DNA from: Ignelater luminosus
Taxonomy: Eukaryota > Arthropoda > Insecta > Coleoptera > Elateridae
Direction of reading: 5' to 3'
DNA: 64,000 bases
Assembly (NCBI GenBank): GCA_011009095.1
Contig: VTPC01001902.1
Span: 62,001-126,000, forward strand
The notes under the pieces: model-generated
What the model was told of the DNA's origin: nothing
Database searches by the model: none
The model's input: only the letters and a program-made list of their open reading frames with translations
Translations under genes and position numbers: made by a program
Shown: one piece after another, positions 1-12,066 of the stretch
Numbering within the stretch: position 1 is the stretch's first letter
Layout: each line of letters begins with the position of its first letter

Positions 1-223
1 TTGATATAATTGTGATCAGTAATATGTAGAGAAATAAATCACTGATTAAAGTACTGGACCTAAGATTATGATTGACTGTGATGCTGAAATCTAAATTCTT
101 AATTACTTATATTTTATTTCTGGTTGTTGAAATTTGAGGTAGTCGTTTTACTTTATTATTTCAGGATCTTAATGATCGTTAATTGTTTTGTAACAATTGA
201 ATGTCAAAATACAATTATTCACC

Positions 224-534
224 ATACTGGGTGTAGAATGGGGTAACACACCACATAGGTATCAATACTAAATTCTTAATGTCCAATTATTTGCTCCCTT
301 AATTATTTTAGAGCAAAAATTAAATAGGTTTTTTTGTAGAAAAAAAATACATATAATTGCTTTTTATTTTTCTTTTCTAAAACTGAAAAAATCAATAAAT
401 TAATTTTTTTCTCTACAAAAAACCTATTTACACTTTTGTTCTAAAATATTTACAATTAGGGAAGTAAATATTTGAACATGGAAAATTTACCACTGAAATC
501 TGTATGGTGTGTTATCTGATTCTACACCCAGTAT
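224..534. mobile_element. Foldback MITE with ATACTGGGTGTAGAAT ends
   Basis: About 311 bp bounded by inverted repeats. The left end reads ATACTGGGTGTAGAAT and continues into GTAACACACCA; the right end is its reverse complement with a few mismatches. The middle is also partly self-complementary (matching tracts around AAACCTATTTA near 330 and 420), so the whole unit could fold into a hairpin. It has no coding capacity. It lies upstream of the NDUFB4-like last exon and therefore probably inside an intron of that gene. Confidence 0.7.
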
Positions 535-969
535 AGATTAGTGCATCACAAAATATTTTGTAATCTCTAATAAAGAGACTGCAACATTAAAAACTAATAA
601 TATTGTATTCGTTATTTATTCTACAATGGTCAATAATCTTAAATAACATTTATTTATGTATTAAATATATACTTTGTATCAGTATTTAATGTTATAATAT
701 ATAAAAAGAGTAATAGTTGATTTAATGCTGTTGTTAACTATACGTACTTTCCCTATCATTAGAAATCATAAGTTTTACTGCTCTTTTTTGTTGTACTCTG
801 AGAATCTCCAATTATAATAAGAATGAGATTAAGGTCACTTGATACCCTCCACACAAAAAAGTTTAATGGAATTTTATTATTTCTCTTTAAAGATGCTTTA
901 GAAGTTTAGAATTTAGATAATGTATATTTGATTTGTGGGAAATCAAAATTGAATTTTCTTTTTTTTCAG

Positions 970-1182
970 TTCGATGCAGGAATACAACGTTTCACTGCCA
1001 TGAAAATTAATACTTATGAGCATTTCAAACCGACTTTTAGAAATGTACGAATAGGATTGCTTGCGATGGTAGTTCCTATGGCTATATATGGATATTTTAT
1101 GAAATATGAACGAGATTGCAAAGAACATCAATATCGTACTGGACAAGTTGCCTATAAAGATCGCTTATTTAAATTTTGTTAA
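970..1182 (+). CDS. NDUFB4: NDUFB4-like (complex I B15 subunit), last exon
   Basis: Terminal coding exon of a small accessory subunit of mitochondrial NADH:ubiquinone oxidoreductase (complex I), which sits in the membrane arm. A pyrimidine-rich acceptor ending in ttttcag precedes 970. The exon encodes 70 residues starting FDAGIQRF and ending in YKDRLFKFC before a TAA stop. One hydrophobic segment (VRIGLLAMVVPMAIYGYFM) is followed by a charged tail with KYERD and YRTGQV, the pattern I recall for insect ND-B15. The amino-terminal exons are not in the first 960 bases and must lie left of the window. AATAAA signals follow at about 1236 and 1307. Identity rests on remembered family sequence, not an alignment. 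Confidence 0.72.
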   Translation, partial: FDAGIQRFTAMKINTYEHFKPTFRNVRIGLLAMVVPMAIYGYFMKYERDCKEHQYRTGQVAYKDRLFKFC

Positions 1183-2375
1183 ATTATTTGTAATAATCTT
1201 CACAAATTTTTATAGAAATATTTGCTTGTAAAAAAGTAATAAAGATTTTGAAAATTTGTGAAATGTTAAAAATTAGCAAATGCAATTAGTTGTAAATTAT
1301 ATTTAAAATAAATTGTAAATATTATTGTTTTGTTACTAGAAGAACCTTGATTAACCCTATAACTAACCTCTTTTTGTCTTCTCTTCAGAAATTGCTCTAT
1401 TTTGATGGTACTGTTTTGATTTTACCGTTAATTTTATTTTGGCATCTTATTTTAAAAATAAATTCTAAAATTTGAAAATCTGTTTTTTTAGTAAGAATAT
1501 AAGCATTTTCAAAAACAACAAAATTGTTCATGTTCTTGCCCTTTACGCCAGTATGTGTAATTATATTGTTGTTTAACTTATAAATTTTTATTTCTTATTG
1601 ACGCAGGTTCTTAACTGGCTATTTTTCAATAGTTACTGTTATACAGTAAGATAACTTTTACAATACTCTGCAGAATAATGAAATATATAAATTATAAATC
1701 AGACACAATTTTTGTATTTTATTAGTGTATTAGGAATTCATTAAATACAATATGATGAGAAGCAAAAGATGAAAAAATATCAGTAGAATTTGCAAAAATA
1801 TCTTTTATATGCCTGTGTCAAATGTAGCAATTTCTGAACACAAGTGTAGAAAAAGTAGCATATGCAACACATACCAAAAAAGCAATTTCTTGCACTCATT
1901 TGATTTTTATATGTATAATATGTAAGAATAGGCTAATTTAATTGATAACAAATCGCTGATGAAGATCATGAACATGATCAAAACGTTCAATTTTAATCAA
2001 TAAAGTGCACTTTGTGTATGACCAAAATCCCCAAGAACCTAAACTAAGTAAAATAATATAAACCTCACAGTCAAAAAATAAATAACAAAAGTATTTTGTT
2101 GAAGACATTTGGAGACTATTAGTCTTTTATTAATGCACTTATATTATAAATCAATAAATGATACATAGATAATAAATTTTATATAATTTATTAAATACCT
2201 CTTTTAATAATAAAAAGAATGTTTCATGTTTTGTAATGCTTGACAACTACATTGTTAATCATAAACTACTATATTAACATAAACAGAGAACATGTATATG
2301 TACATTATTATTACAATTGTCTGCAGCGACCAGGACCCAAATATTGTTCTGCCTGAATGGTAAGCAAGCACCTAA
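1183..2375. other. Intergenic DNA, no gene seen
   Basis: AT-rich spacer after the NDUFB4-like gene. Near 1955-2020 is a stretch reading gatgaagatcatgaacatgatcaaaacgtt followed by a tail with AATAAA, which resembles the 3' tail of dispersed insect repeats. No open reading frame with family resemblance was found. Confidence 0.5.
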
Positions 2376-2758
2376 GGGGCTGTTCTTAAATTACATAAAG
2401 CAAAATTGAACGATTTTTATACCCCCCTCCCCCCTTTGTAACGCAAGCTCGAACTCCCCTTAAATATTACATAACGCAATACTCTAAGCCCCCCCCCCCC
2501 CACATTTAATATAAAAATGTTCTAATTTTTTTTATTGAAAAAGATTTTATTAGAAAGGATTTCATCAAAGTGGGGTGCGTGCGACCGTTGTGGTCTACAC
2601 ACGGACTGTTTAAGTTCAGACAAGTAAATTTGAGTTTAAATAATTTTATCAATAACATTTTACATTACATAACGTTACTCTTGACCCCACCTCCCCCTTG
2701 GTATCGCTACTCTGGACCCCCCCCCCCCATTGCAGCATTACGTAATTTAAGGACAGCC
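2376..2758. mobile_element. MITE with GGCTGTCCTTAAATTACGTAA-type ends and C tracts
   Basis: The left end reads GGGGCTGTTCTTAAATTACA and the right end is close to its reverse complement (TTACGTAATTTAAGGACAGC). Inside are three or four long runs of C (near 2407, 2490 and 2717) embedded in AT-rich DNA, spaced next to TACATAACG motifs that repeat the terminal sequence. Non-coding; the reading frame at 2570-2812 only reads through it. A related copy is at about 57028-57683. Confidence 0.72.
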
Positions 2759-3124
2759 ACTAACTTCATACTCCTACTTGTTCAAATTGGAGCAATACTA
2801 ACACTGGCCTGATTACTTCTAAATAAACACAGTTTTTATTTTTTCCCAACATTCACATGCTCTGCTAGAATCTTCATTTGGGAGACCCTTTCAAAGTTGT
2901 CTAATTCTTTGCATTTATTAACTGCCTTTGATAAGATACTTAAAATAGATCATTCAATTAAATAAGAAGAATAAAAGAAAAAGCTATGACAATGCTAAAT
3001 TTGATACTTACTTTTGGTTGGGTCATGGTCATCATTTACAATAATAATACAATTTGCAACCAACAAATCACTCACATATCTGAGTACAACAAGCGTCATT
3101 TAAACATGGGTTGGTGTTACTATT

Positions 3125-3320
3125 CCCCCATTTGCAGGGTGCTTACTAAATATGTGGCCATTTGCTGGAAAGTTACGGATGCCAGTGTCTGCATTCATAA
3201 CAATTACTACATGTGTGGCCATTCGCTGGGGGAGTTATAGACGCCAGTGTCTACATTTGTTATGGAAACTAAATATATGGCCATTTACTGGGTGAACTAA
3301 GAATGCCAGTGCCAGAGGAA
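3125..3320. repeat. Tandem repeat, about 62-bp period, about 3 copies
   Basis: Direct repeats containing GTGGCCATTTGCTGG, then GCCAGTGTCT about 25 bases later, recur with TGGCC at 3155, 3216 and 3278 and GCCAGTG at 3181, 3243 and 3305. The period is 61-62 bases. A partial unit precedes the first full copy. Copies differ at several bases, so the array is not recent. The open frame 2986-3240 arises only because it runs across this array. Confidence 0.8.
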
Positions 3321-5674
3321 GACCTTATGTTAGCCATTAAATGCATGTTTGGTGGGCTTAACCAAAAATTCTTTGGCACTTTATATAACTTTCTGTAGTC
3401 CCAGTATTTCTTTTCATAACCATCCATAGCTACTCTCATTGGTAAAATATAGCAATGAATTACACACTTGTAAATGACTTACACTTCTGGTCATGTGGGA
3501 TATTGCACTCCATACCATTTACTACACTTTGCATGAAGAAGCTGCTAACGAATTATTATGAGAGCAAAAGATATTTTTGCAGTAACGAGGCTGCTGTACT
3601 AAATAGATAATGTGGGGTGTATTACACCTTTCAAACAAAAATTCTAAATGGCAAATTGCTTGAGGGTGGTACTTCCAGCTGTTTGCAACGACTGAAAATT
3701 TTTAAAAGATTAATTTACACAAGAATTTATAGAAAATTTAGCATAGTGTCAAACAACTCTAATAGTAGAATCATATCTTTCCAAATTATAGAGAAGTACC
3801 TACTCAGATTTTTTAGGTACTTCTTTACTAATCTATTAGTAAAGATGGCTTCTTTGAAATGTCACATTGCATATCTTTTTATCCTTCTATACCCAGATTT
3901 TTAAATAACCCATATAGCAGACGGACATCCTATGGACGTCCATTGAATGTCCAAATTTCGGCGGACGGTTGTCCAGTGGATTTTCATTTTTTGAGTACAT
4001 CTTATTTAGTATTTATTTAAAGAAAAGCTCAATTTGTTAAAAATTGGGTGAGATGAAACATTTTGAAAATTTAATTAGTAAAATCATAGTTTTAAGAAAA
4101 ATGGTTTTAAAGCTTTGCATGCCATTTAAATTATAAAGTGACACTGTGTGAAATAACCATATGTACTTAGAATAACAAAGCAATAACCAACAGAGCTGGT
4201 TTATAGCATAAAATGCTGCAAAAAGTTACTAGAAACGTCTGGGATTGGAACCTAAAAGTTGATAATTTTGACTGCGATCGCGTTTCTTTGCTCTACAGCG
4301 AAGTTACTTTTTTGACTAAGATATCATTTTATAGATCACATCACGTACCCTGTAGATAGGTACTTGTAACTTGTATAAAGTTTTTAGGTTGTCCTTCATT
4401 GATTTTGGTTTTTATTTACACATAAATTAGTAAAACTGGAGTAAATGCATTTAATAATACTAATCATTCATATTTTAACAGTTCTGATTACTATTCTAAG
4501 GATTGTTTCAAACTTACACTACTGGAAGAGTTAGCAATGTGAATAAAAATCTTGAACTAAATCTAGAAACTAACTTGAATATTATGAGAAATGTTTAGAA
4601 TATTGTACATGAAAATAAATACAAACCAAAAATGTCATGTAATCTCCACCTCTAAAGGGGTCCATTCGTTAGCAAACATGCTCAGCAACACCAATTCTGA
4701 CACAAAATTCATCAGCATGTCAATTAGAATAAACATTTGAAAAGAGCCTGTTTGCAAGTTTCTATTTCCAGAACAGTCTTTTTTGAATACTCAAGATAAA
4801 TTGGAAATATTCTCAATTCTCACTGAAAAAGTGCAGCTTGACAGTGTATGGACACAAGAAAATACTATGTTGATGAACATGTTCCAAGCATGCTCACTAG
4901 TGAGTGGTCTGCTTAAGTAGAAAAATTATGCTTTGAAAGAGTCTAGTTTTTGGAATAACTTGATATAATAAGGGATAAAATTCTCGCATATCGAAAAATT
5001 ATTTCTTACTTTTGATCCTTTTAGTACTTGGTCCTATTGGTTATTTATTTTACTTTTTAAAAGTTGGTGTAGGCAGTTTTTATTTATATGAACTATGCTC
5101 TTCCAATAAGCAATGCATAATAATAAACACAAGAGACTTTCCAAGTTAAACTAGCATGTTTCATAAGCAAATGAACACTTCCATATTGATCAAATTATTA
5201 ATGTTCCTTAAAAACTTTTTTTTGCAACTGAACACAACTTACCACATATAAAAATGTGCTGTTTGTTTCTCTTTCTAGTTTATAGTTCTTTTCTGACCAC
5301 AATCTATGGCTAACCACAACAAAATACAAGTACTGTGCTGAATATGCACCAAATTATGTTCATTTGTTGCAAAAGATTTGAGTAAAAGCAGTAAAAATGA
5401 TGACATTAGTTTCATACCATAAGTGTCCACACTTACCCCTACAACACATACAAATTCAGTTGCAAAGAAAAGCTTTATATATATATTAAAATATTCAGAA
5501 TGCTTATAACAGTAACATGATGTACTTAGCTAAACCTGTGAGTGGTAATGACTTAATTAGATTATTACCATAAAATACCTACATGAAGTAATTACAGTTA
5601 AAATTCTGTTTGTATTAATATTTATTTCATTATCACATAAAAAACACAATGTTAAATATAAAAATAAATATTTC
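3321..5674. other. Intergenic DNA, no gene seen
   Basis: AT-rich spacer between the tandem array and the 3' end of TRAPPC5. A small palindromic patch around 3920-3980 contains GGACATCC, GGACGTCC and GTCCAGTGG motifs and looks like a fragment of a dispersed repeat. The 95-codon open frame at 3617-3904 has no recognisable domain or coding bias and is not called. Confidence 0.5.
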
Positions 5675-6415
5675 TCATCGTTCTTCTAATTGCTTATCCC
5701 TAGCAATTACAGACTCATCAAATTTTACCATGTAGGTAGTTCCTTTATGCCAATGAGCAGTAACTTTTGCAGTCTGGAAATTAAATTTCACTTTAATGAA
5801 ATCATATTAAAAGAAAAGTTACACATACAAAACCAGTTCCTGTAAGTACAGCTTCTATAATACCAGCAACGAAAACAGCACAGTTGAGACTGCCTTTATC
5901 ACGAGGTACTGATATGAATCGGTTAACTAATGGTTCCTTTTCCATCAAATAATATGTACTTTCATCATCATTGGAATGTTCTAGTTTATCTGCTTCTCGG
6001 CCAAATAGAGACTAAAATAACAAATTAAGTTTAAAAATCAGATTTTTATAAAATATATGTACTTACTTTCCATAAAGTTGATTTAACAAATAATAATATA
6101 TTTAATAACTTTATTTCTCGTTTTCCATTACGTTCTCGTACAAAGTATAAATCTATTAATTTGACACCCACATTCTTACCCAAATCGTGTAATCTAATAA
6201 AAACATATGTAGATTGAACAGAGGTTGAAATAATAATGTAATATTATAAGCAAAGTTTACCTGTTCTGTAATTCAGGGACTGTGTGAGATTTGTTCTGAC
6301 AATACTGTACTATTTCTGAAAATAATAATGCAAAACAACTTAAAGATACCTCTCCTTTACCCCTACTTAGAGGTTTATCTAAAATGCTTGTACGACTGCG
6401 ATTTGTTAAACTCAT
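5675..6415 (-). CDS. TRAPPC5: TRAPP complex subunit 5 (TRAPPC5/Trs31), complete
   Basis: Core subunit of the TRAPP vesicle-tethering complexes, which act as exchange factors for Rab1/Ypt1 at the ER-Golgi and Golgi. Four exons, read on the minus strand: 6261-6415, 6067-6193, 5829-6011 and 5675-5773. All junctions are GT-AG and the phases close exactly to 564 nt, giving 187 residues; the human protein is about the same length. The protein starts MSLTNRSRTSILDKPLSRG, the conserved Trs31 amino end, and includes HDLGKNVGVKLIDLYFVRER, WKSLFGREADKLE and FVAGIIEAVLTGTGFPAKVT, the Bet3-family fold blocks. No disabling changes. The start is the first ATG, at the conserved amino terminus. Confidence 0.95.
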
Positions 6416-8376
6416 CTTTAATTTGTAGAATCTGCTTTTCTACGAATATTTACTATGTATTTTGTTTCTATTTAAATACCTTTTGTTGACAGTTGTCAAC
6501 TTACAACAAATTTTCTAGGTTAGATGTTTCTTATGTTACAGATAATTCAAAATGTACCTTATTATTATTGTATCTAATTCTCATTGGGCATAAGGCTGTA
6601 ATGTATACAGGGTGTAGTGGATAAACAGTAGACAAAATACTCAAATTTTATACTCGGTGTCGACAAAAGCGGTGCCGAATACAAATCGCTTTATCTGAGT
6701 AAATAAATACATTTAAATTGTCTTAATTTAGGCTTTCTAATAACAGTTTAATTTAAATTACTCATTTGTTTTGTATCCGAAATACACATTAAAAGAATGG
6801 AACTGTGCTTAATTACTATTGGTTAACGCGATTTATATCAGCACTAAAACGAGATTTTTTGTGCTATTATAACTTTAGACCAAGTAGATCGATTTCAATT
6901 TTGTTTTTACTAAAAGACTGCAATTGTTATCCCCTTTCTAACGATTATGGCAAGTGGGGGATTTCTATTTAAAGGGTGGGTAGTAGGTACGTTAAAATAA
7001 ATTGCTTTAAAATCGCGAAAGTCTGTTTCTATAAATGTTTTATCATGCTCTCGGACAACGAATGGCATCAAATTACACTTTTATTTATACATACAAGTAA
7101 ATTAAATCAGTGATTAAACAAATAGATCTTCTGAACAAATTTCGAGAACAAATCGGAATAGAAAATTGATGAGTTTTGGCTTGCTCATTTGTTTTAACAC
7201 GTTTCTCTATAAGTGTTGACAAAATTGATAAATCGAGCAAGCTACAATTAATTAAGATAGCAATCTTATTTTTTTAATCGTTTTGTGAGGTACATTAACG
7301 AAAAAGTAATATACAGGGTGTTTTTAAATTGCATGAAACAAATATAAAAATGTTATTCTACGGCGGAAAATAGGAAAAAATTAGATAAAATCTCTTCCAA
7401 AAACGCTCCCCTGTGGAGCTACGTTGTCTTAAAAAAGGCAGTTTTTTCAACAATCCCGCACTAGTTTTGTAGTACTGTAACGAAGATTTGGTATGCATGC
7501 TACTTACCAAGATCTTTATTTGCACTTAATTTGTAGAGACCGATTTTGTTGCAAGAGTAGTTTTGGAGGTAGGGGGTCGTTTTAATCTCCAGAACTCTTT
7601 CGTCTTCAGAAGTGTCTGCCATTGCATAAGTAGCTTGTTTCATTCGGAAAGAATCTTGCCTCCTCAGTTATTCTGCAGTAGATGCTATTTAACATAGTAA
7701 TTACATACTCTGCTGCAGAAAGCAGCAAAAGTAGTTGTCAGTGTGACCAAAAGACGAAAGTTATGTATTCAAAATCAGGAAAGACAATCTGAATTGTCCT
7801 TTTATAAAATCTCAGCTATAACTGTTTCCTGTTGGATGAAAACCTTATGCATTTACCACATTATTTTCATTAATCATTACTTTTTGCTTGTTTTAATCAT
7901 TTTTTCATTTGTTTTGTCTAGTTATATAATTTGTTTTGTCTAGTTATATAACTTTTTATGTACCCAGTCTACATTTTACTGCTTTTCTTGTTTAAACAGC
8001 TCCCACCTTATTTTAAACAATGTTTACATTTTACTCCAAAATTTGCTTATGTAAGAGTATAAAAGTTTAGTACCATTATAAAGAAAAATAGAATCCCCAT
8101 CAGATAGTAAGAAGAATACTTGGATTGTAATCTGAAGAAATATCTCGTGATGTCATCGCTTTTAACGTATGAAACATAAAATTCTTTTTTCGCAGCAACC
8201 AGTAGAGCTTATTGTCCCCTTTAAGAATACGTAAGTTTGATAGGTGTATTTCCATAAGTAAAAATGCTACAGTTTGTGACCTCTTCAGTAAAACAGACTG
8301 TATTTACAATTTAGTTAAAAATAATTATCTTTAATTTAAAACACTAATAATAAACAAACACTGGTTAAAAGTGTAT
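6416..8376. other. Intergenic spacer with repeat ends
   Basis: Separates the 5' end of TRAPPC5 from the 3' end of BCKDHA on the same strand. Two isolated repeat termini beginning TACAGGGTG occur, at about 6608 and 7313, the end signature shared by several longer elements in this window. No matching partner end was found nearby, so they look like solo or decayed ends. The promoter of TRAPPC5 should lie just above 6415; no core element stands out. A 19-base direct duplication (around tttgtctagttatataa) is at 7913-7950. Confidence 0.45.
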
Positions 8377-11300
8377 CTATTTAGAATAATTTTTTACTGG
8401 ATAATGTTCTTTGTACTGCTCCACATGCTTTTGCATGCTTTCCATTTGTTTCCTAAAACAACATCTTGATTGTAGTTATGCTAGATTAAAACGTTCGAGT
8501 CAACTTCAACCTAATTTGATTTTAAATTTGTTAATAGTTATTTATGTTACTGGTGGTAGTAGTAAGTAAAATGCAAAAATGCATATTGCTGCACACATAC
8601 CTATTAAACTAGATCAATGCTGACTCTGTAAAGATATGTAAAGACTTTACTTACACTAAATAGTCTGGCATTGTTTCGTATACATCTTTAAACATTTCTG
8701 ACCAATTTGGTTTTGGCCTTTTTTCAGCTTCTTCAAACGCACTAATAACATTCTTCCTGGCTTCAGCTAACCATTTCTTCTCTAGTTCATCATTCCATAA
8801 ATTGTTATTTTGAAGGTACATACGAAATCTATTTACGGGATTTTGATTTGTTGACCAGTGATCTACTTCTTCTTTGGATCGATATGCTGAACTATCATCT
8901 GATGTTGAATGATGTCCAACCCTATAAAATACTAGAATGATTAAATATGCCTTCCTAGCTTAAAGAATGTTAATATTACCTGTATGTCATAGCTTCAATT
9001 AAAACTGGTTTACTTTCTGTTATGGCGTATTCTTTTGCCTTTCTGGTAGCATTATATACAGCTAGCGGGTCATTTCCATCTACCCTTAAAGTATTAATGC
9101 CGTAACCAGGACCCCTGCCACCGATACCATCACCACGATACTGTTCATTTGCTGGAGTTGATATTGCGTAACCGTTATTGCGACAAAAGAATATAACGGG
9201 ACAATCTAGTGTTGCTGCAAAGTTAAGGGCTGCATGAGCATCTCCTTCTGAAGCAGCACCTTCGCCAAAATAGCAAATGACTACTCTATTTTTTCCTTTT
9301 AAGGCGTATGCAGCACCAGCGGCTTGAGGCATTTGTGTAGTAAGGGGACTTGATATAGTTACAAAATTTAGATTTTTCGAACCATAATGAACGGGCATTT
9401 GTCTACCTTTTCCTTTATCTTCGGCATTTCCATAACACTGATTCATAAGTTCTGGTAAAGTAAAACCTCTCCATAACAGAACTCCTACTTCACGGTATTG
9501 TCCATAAACAACATCGTTTGTAGTAAGTGCCGCTGCACTACCTATGTGAGCCGCTTCTTCGCCATAATTTGTCATGTAAAATGATATTCTACCTTGTCTC
9601 TGAGATTCGTAAAGGATTTTATCAAGAACATTAAGTAATGTCATATCTTTATACATTTTTTCTAAAATATTTGAATTTAATTTAGGATCTTCGGATGCAT
9701 CTATAATTTGTCCTTGTTGATCTAATACTTGATATATTGGAAGTGGCGAATAGGAATGGGTTCCAGTAAACTCGAGTTTTTGAGTCCATTCTGCTTTAGC
9801 TCCAGGAAATATAGGTGGTTGAGAATGAGTTGATAAATACTGTCAAGTAAACGTAACACTGATTAATAGTTTTTCCCAGTTTCTTTTTTTCAGTTTATAA
9901 AGATAAGGGATTTTTATCCCTAAATTTAAAATATCGTATGAAGAAGAGTTGCAAATTATTTTTGCATACTGTAGATTAAGATATGTCCACGTTATACTTA
10001 TACTGGCACAGATTTAAATCTAGTTACCATCAGCTATCAAAACAGTAAGCTTGGCAATTGTTTTTTTGTGTATTGTTTTGACAGTTAGGTACTACCCTTT
10101 CATTTTACGTTGTTATGAATTTTAAAGTCAAGACGAAAGTAAGTGTAGTACAGAATTCAGAGTAGGCTTTGATTTTATCGCATTTTTTGCAGCATACAAC
10201 TAATACAACAATCAAACCACAGTATAGTGTGATCAAACAGCAAATTCAGGTTTACAACCTAAATACCAAAAAGCACAATATGTATTGGCAATTTATGTTT
10301 ATTTAGAAAACATGACACAAATAACAGACCTTTAACCTATAAATATTTGTTTATAAACTTTTAGTGAAACTTCGAAGTACACTGTTACAAAAAGGCGTAC
10401 TCTGAATTTTATAGTATAAAAACATACTATAGTACACTAGGATCATTTATGAGAGTATGTGTACAATATGTTTGGACAAGATTTGAGAATGACGTTAAAG
10501 CATTTTTGTAGTCAATGTGTTCTCGTAGAACTTATTTACAACACCTTTTGTTGGTATGACAATGATCTTCCTACAAAACTATTACTACGATAGCAAAAAA
10601 AACGCAATTACGTGAGAGGGGTTTGAAAAACTAAAGCAATATCGTAAGCAATCTACTGCACCTAAATACACCAAAGAACAACTTCAAACAATACTACGAA
10701 AGTGTCCTAGTCAATACCTGAACTAAGAAATAATAAAAGACTAAACTCATCATAAATGACGAAAACTATCTTACTTTTTCTAAGGGATTTTTAGTCGGCA
10801 AAAGAAGTTTTTACAAAATAAATAAATTTCAGGATAATTCTGGCTAATTTAGTTTACCAGAATAGATGATAAGCAAGCTCGGAGAAACATCTGACAGCAC
10901 GAATTAAGCACCACTATATAAAAAAAAGTTGCCCAAAAAGAATGCATAGGGTGAAACTAAGGTTGGCCGAAGAAGATGGTGCATATTGTAATTTAAAATC
11001 ATTTTTTAAATTCTTATACAGGGTGTTTCATTAATAATTGGAAATATTTTAACTGTAGAATCCTGAGCTCAAAATATTAAGATTTAACCCAAATCACTTA
11101 GATAAAATGTGACTCCTTACTGAGTTACAGAGTGTTTTATAACAAAATGTTTCTTTTCAGAACCACAATTTGTTTTTAAATGTTGAATGCATTTATTCGT
11201 TTCAAGAAATTTCAATAAATAACATTATGTTTTTCTGTTAATAGGGATTAAAGTTTCATTTGCGTAATAAATGCAATCCTATGACCCAAAAACCCCGACA

Positions 11301-12066
11301 TAATTAATACACATTAAAATCAAAATAACTGTGCCGCTTCATTTTCAACTTTAAATATCTCGAAAAATAATGACTATATCGCTATGAATGAAGAGTATGT
11401 TATTTACATAGAAAGTATTGGAGAATCGTACGCCTATGGTAGTAGCCAGAAACGGTTATTTAACATAATTTAGTAGGGTGTACAGTACCTACACTTCCTG
11501 CCAAGTATAACAAAGATAGGTCAAATAGTTTTAAAGTACTGGGTACAAATAGTTTTTAAATTTTTAAATAAAACACCCTGTAACTCAGTAAGGAGCCAAA
11601 TTTTATCTAAGTGATTTGGGTTAAATCTTAATATTTTGAGCTCAGGATTCTACATTTAAAATATTTCCAATTATTAATAAAACACCCTGTATAAGTTAGG
11701 TATCTATTAATAAAAAACCTGCGTTAAAACAAAACTGTTTATTTTAATACGTTTGATACAATTACGTGCAAGTATAATGTGGACATACCTTACTATTTGC
11801 TACATGCGGACATACCTTATTATTCACCTACATGCATACTTTATTTTGAAAGTCGGTGTATTATAAATTTATAACTGTTAACAAAGTTCATTGATCCAGA
11901 ATAAGTTTACAATGAATAGATACTAGCAGTTAATCCATTTAGTATTATTAGAACTAAGATACTCTGAAAATTGTAGCAAATTATATTAATTAATACGTAC
12001 CTTAAATGATAATTTATTTTGAAAACACCTTTTAAAGAGCACACACACGTTTTTAGAAAGAGCCAT
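8377..12066 (-). CDS. BCKDHA: Branched-chain 2-oxoacid dehydrogenase E1 alpha subunit, complete
   Basis: Thiamine-diphosphate-dependent E1 alpha of the mitochondrial branched-chain keto-acid dehydrogenase complex, which decarboxylates the oxo-acids of leucine, isoleucine and valine. Exons on the minus strand are 12001-12066, 8980-9839, 8655-8921 and 8377-8452; they sum to 1269 nt, 422 residues. Residues 1-22 ([20 protein letters not shown]...) are basic and hydroxylated, like a mitochondrial leader. The ThDP-binding block runs from GEGAASEGD (about 214) to NNGYA (about 243). The phosphorylation loop [13 protein letters not shown] is at about 308-320 and spans the exon 2/3 junction; its first serine matches the inhibitory kinase site. 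The carboxyl end EQYKEHYP is conserved. Intron 1 is 2.16 kb and holds a foldback transposon. Confidence 0.96.
9840..11018. other. First part of BCKDHA intron 1
   Basis: Non-coding AT-rich intron sequence between exon 2 and the foldback element at 11019. No exon-like open frame with family resemblance, and no complete repeat with both ends, was seen. Confidence 0.45.
11019..11689. mobile_element. Foldback DNA transposon, about 120-bp inverted ends
   Basis: Non-autonomous element of 671 bp flanked by TA on both sides. The ends begin CAGGGTGTTT and remain complementary for about 120 bases with few mismatches (for example ATTTAACCCAAATCACTTAG near 11083 and its complement near 11610; ACTGAGTTACAG near 11120 and CTGTAACTCAGT near 11579). 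The central part has no transposase frame. The TA flanks suggest the Tc1/mariner superfamily, mobilised in trans. It sits in BCKDHA intron 1. Confidence 0.85.

Noticed and set aside
2986-3240. 84-aa open frame
   Set aside because: Runs across the 62-bp tandem array; repeats explain its length.
3617-3904. 95-aa open frame
   Set aside because: No domain, no splice context and no coding bias in the surrounding AT-rich spacer.
7743-7943. 66-aa frame
   Set aside because: AT-rich, hydrophobic by composition and including a short direct duplication; no supporting signal.
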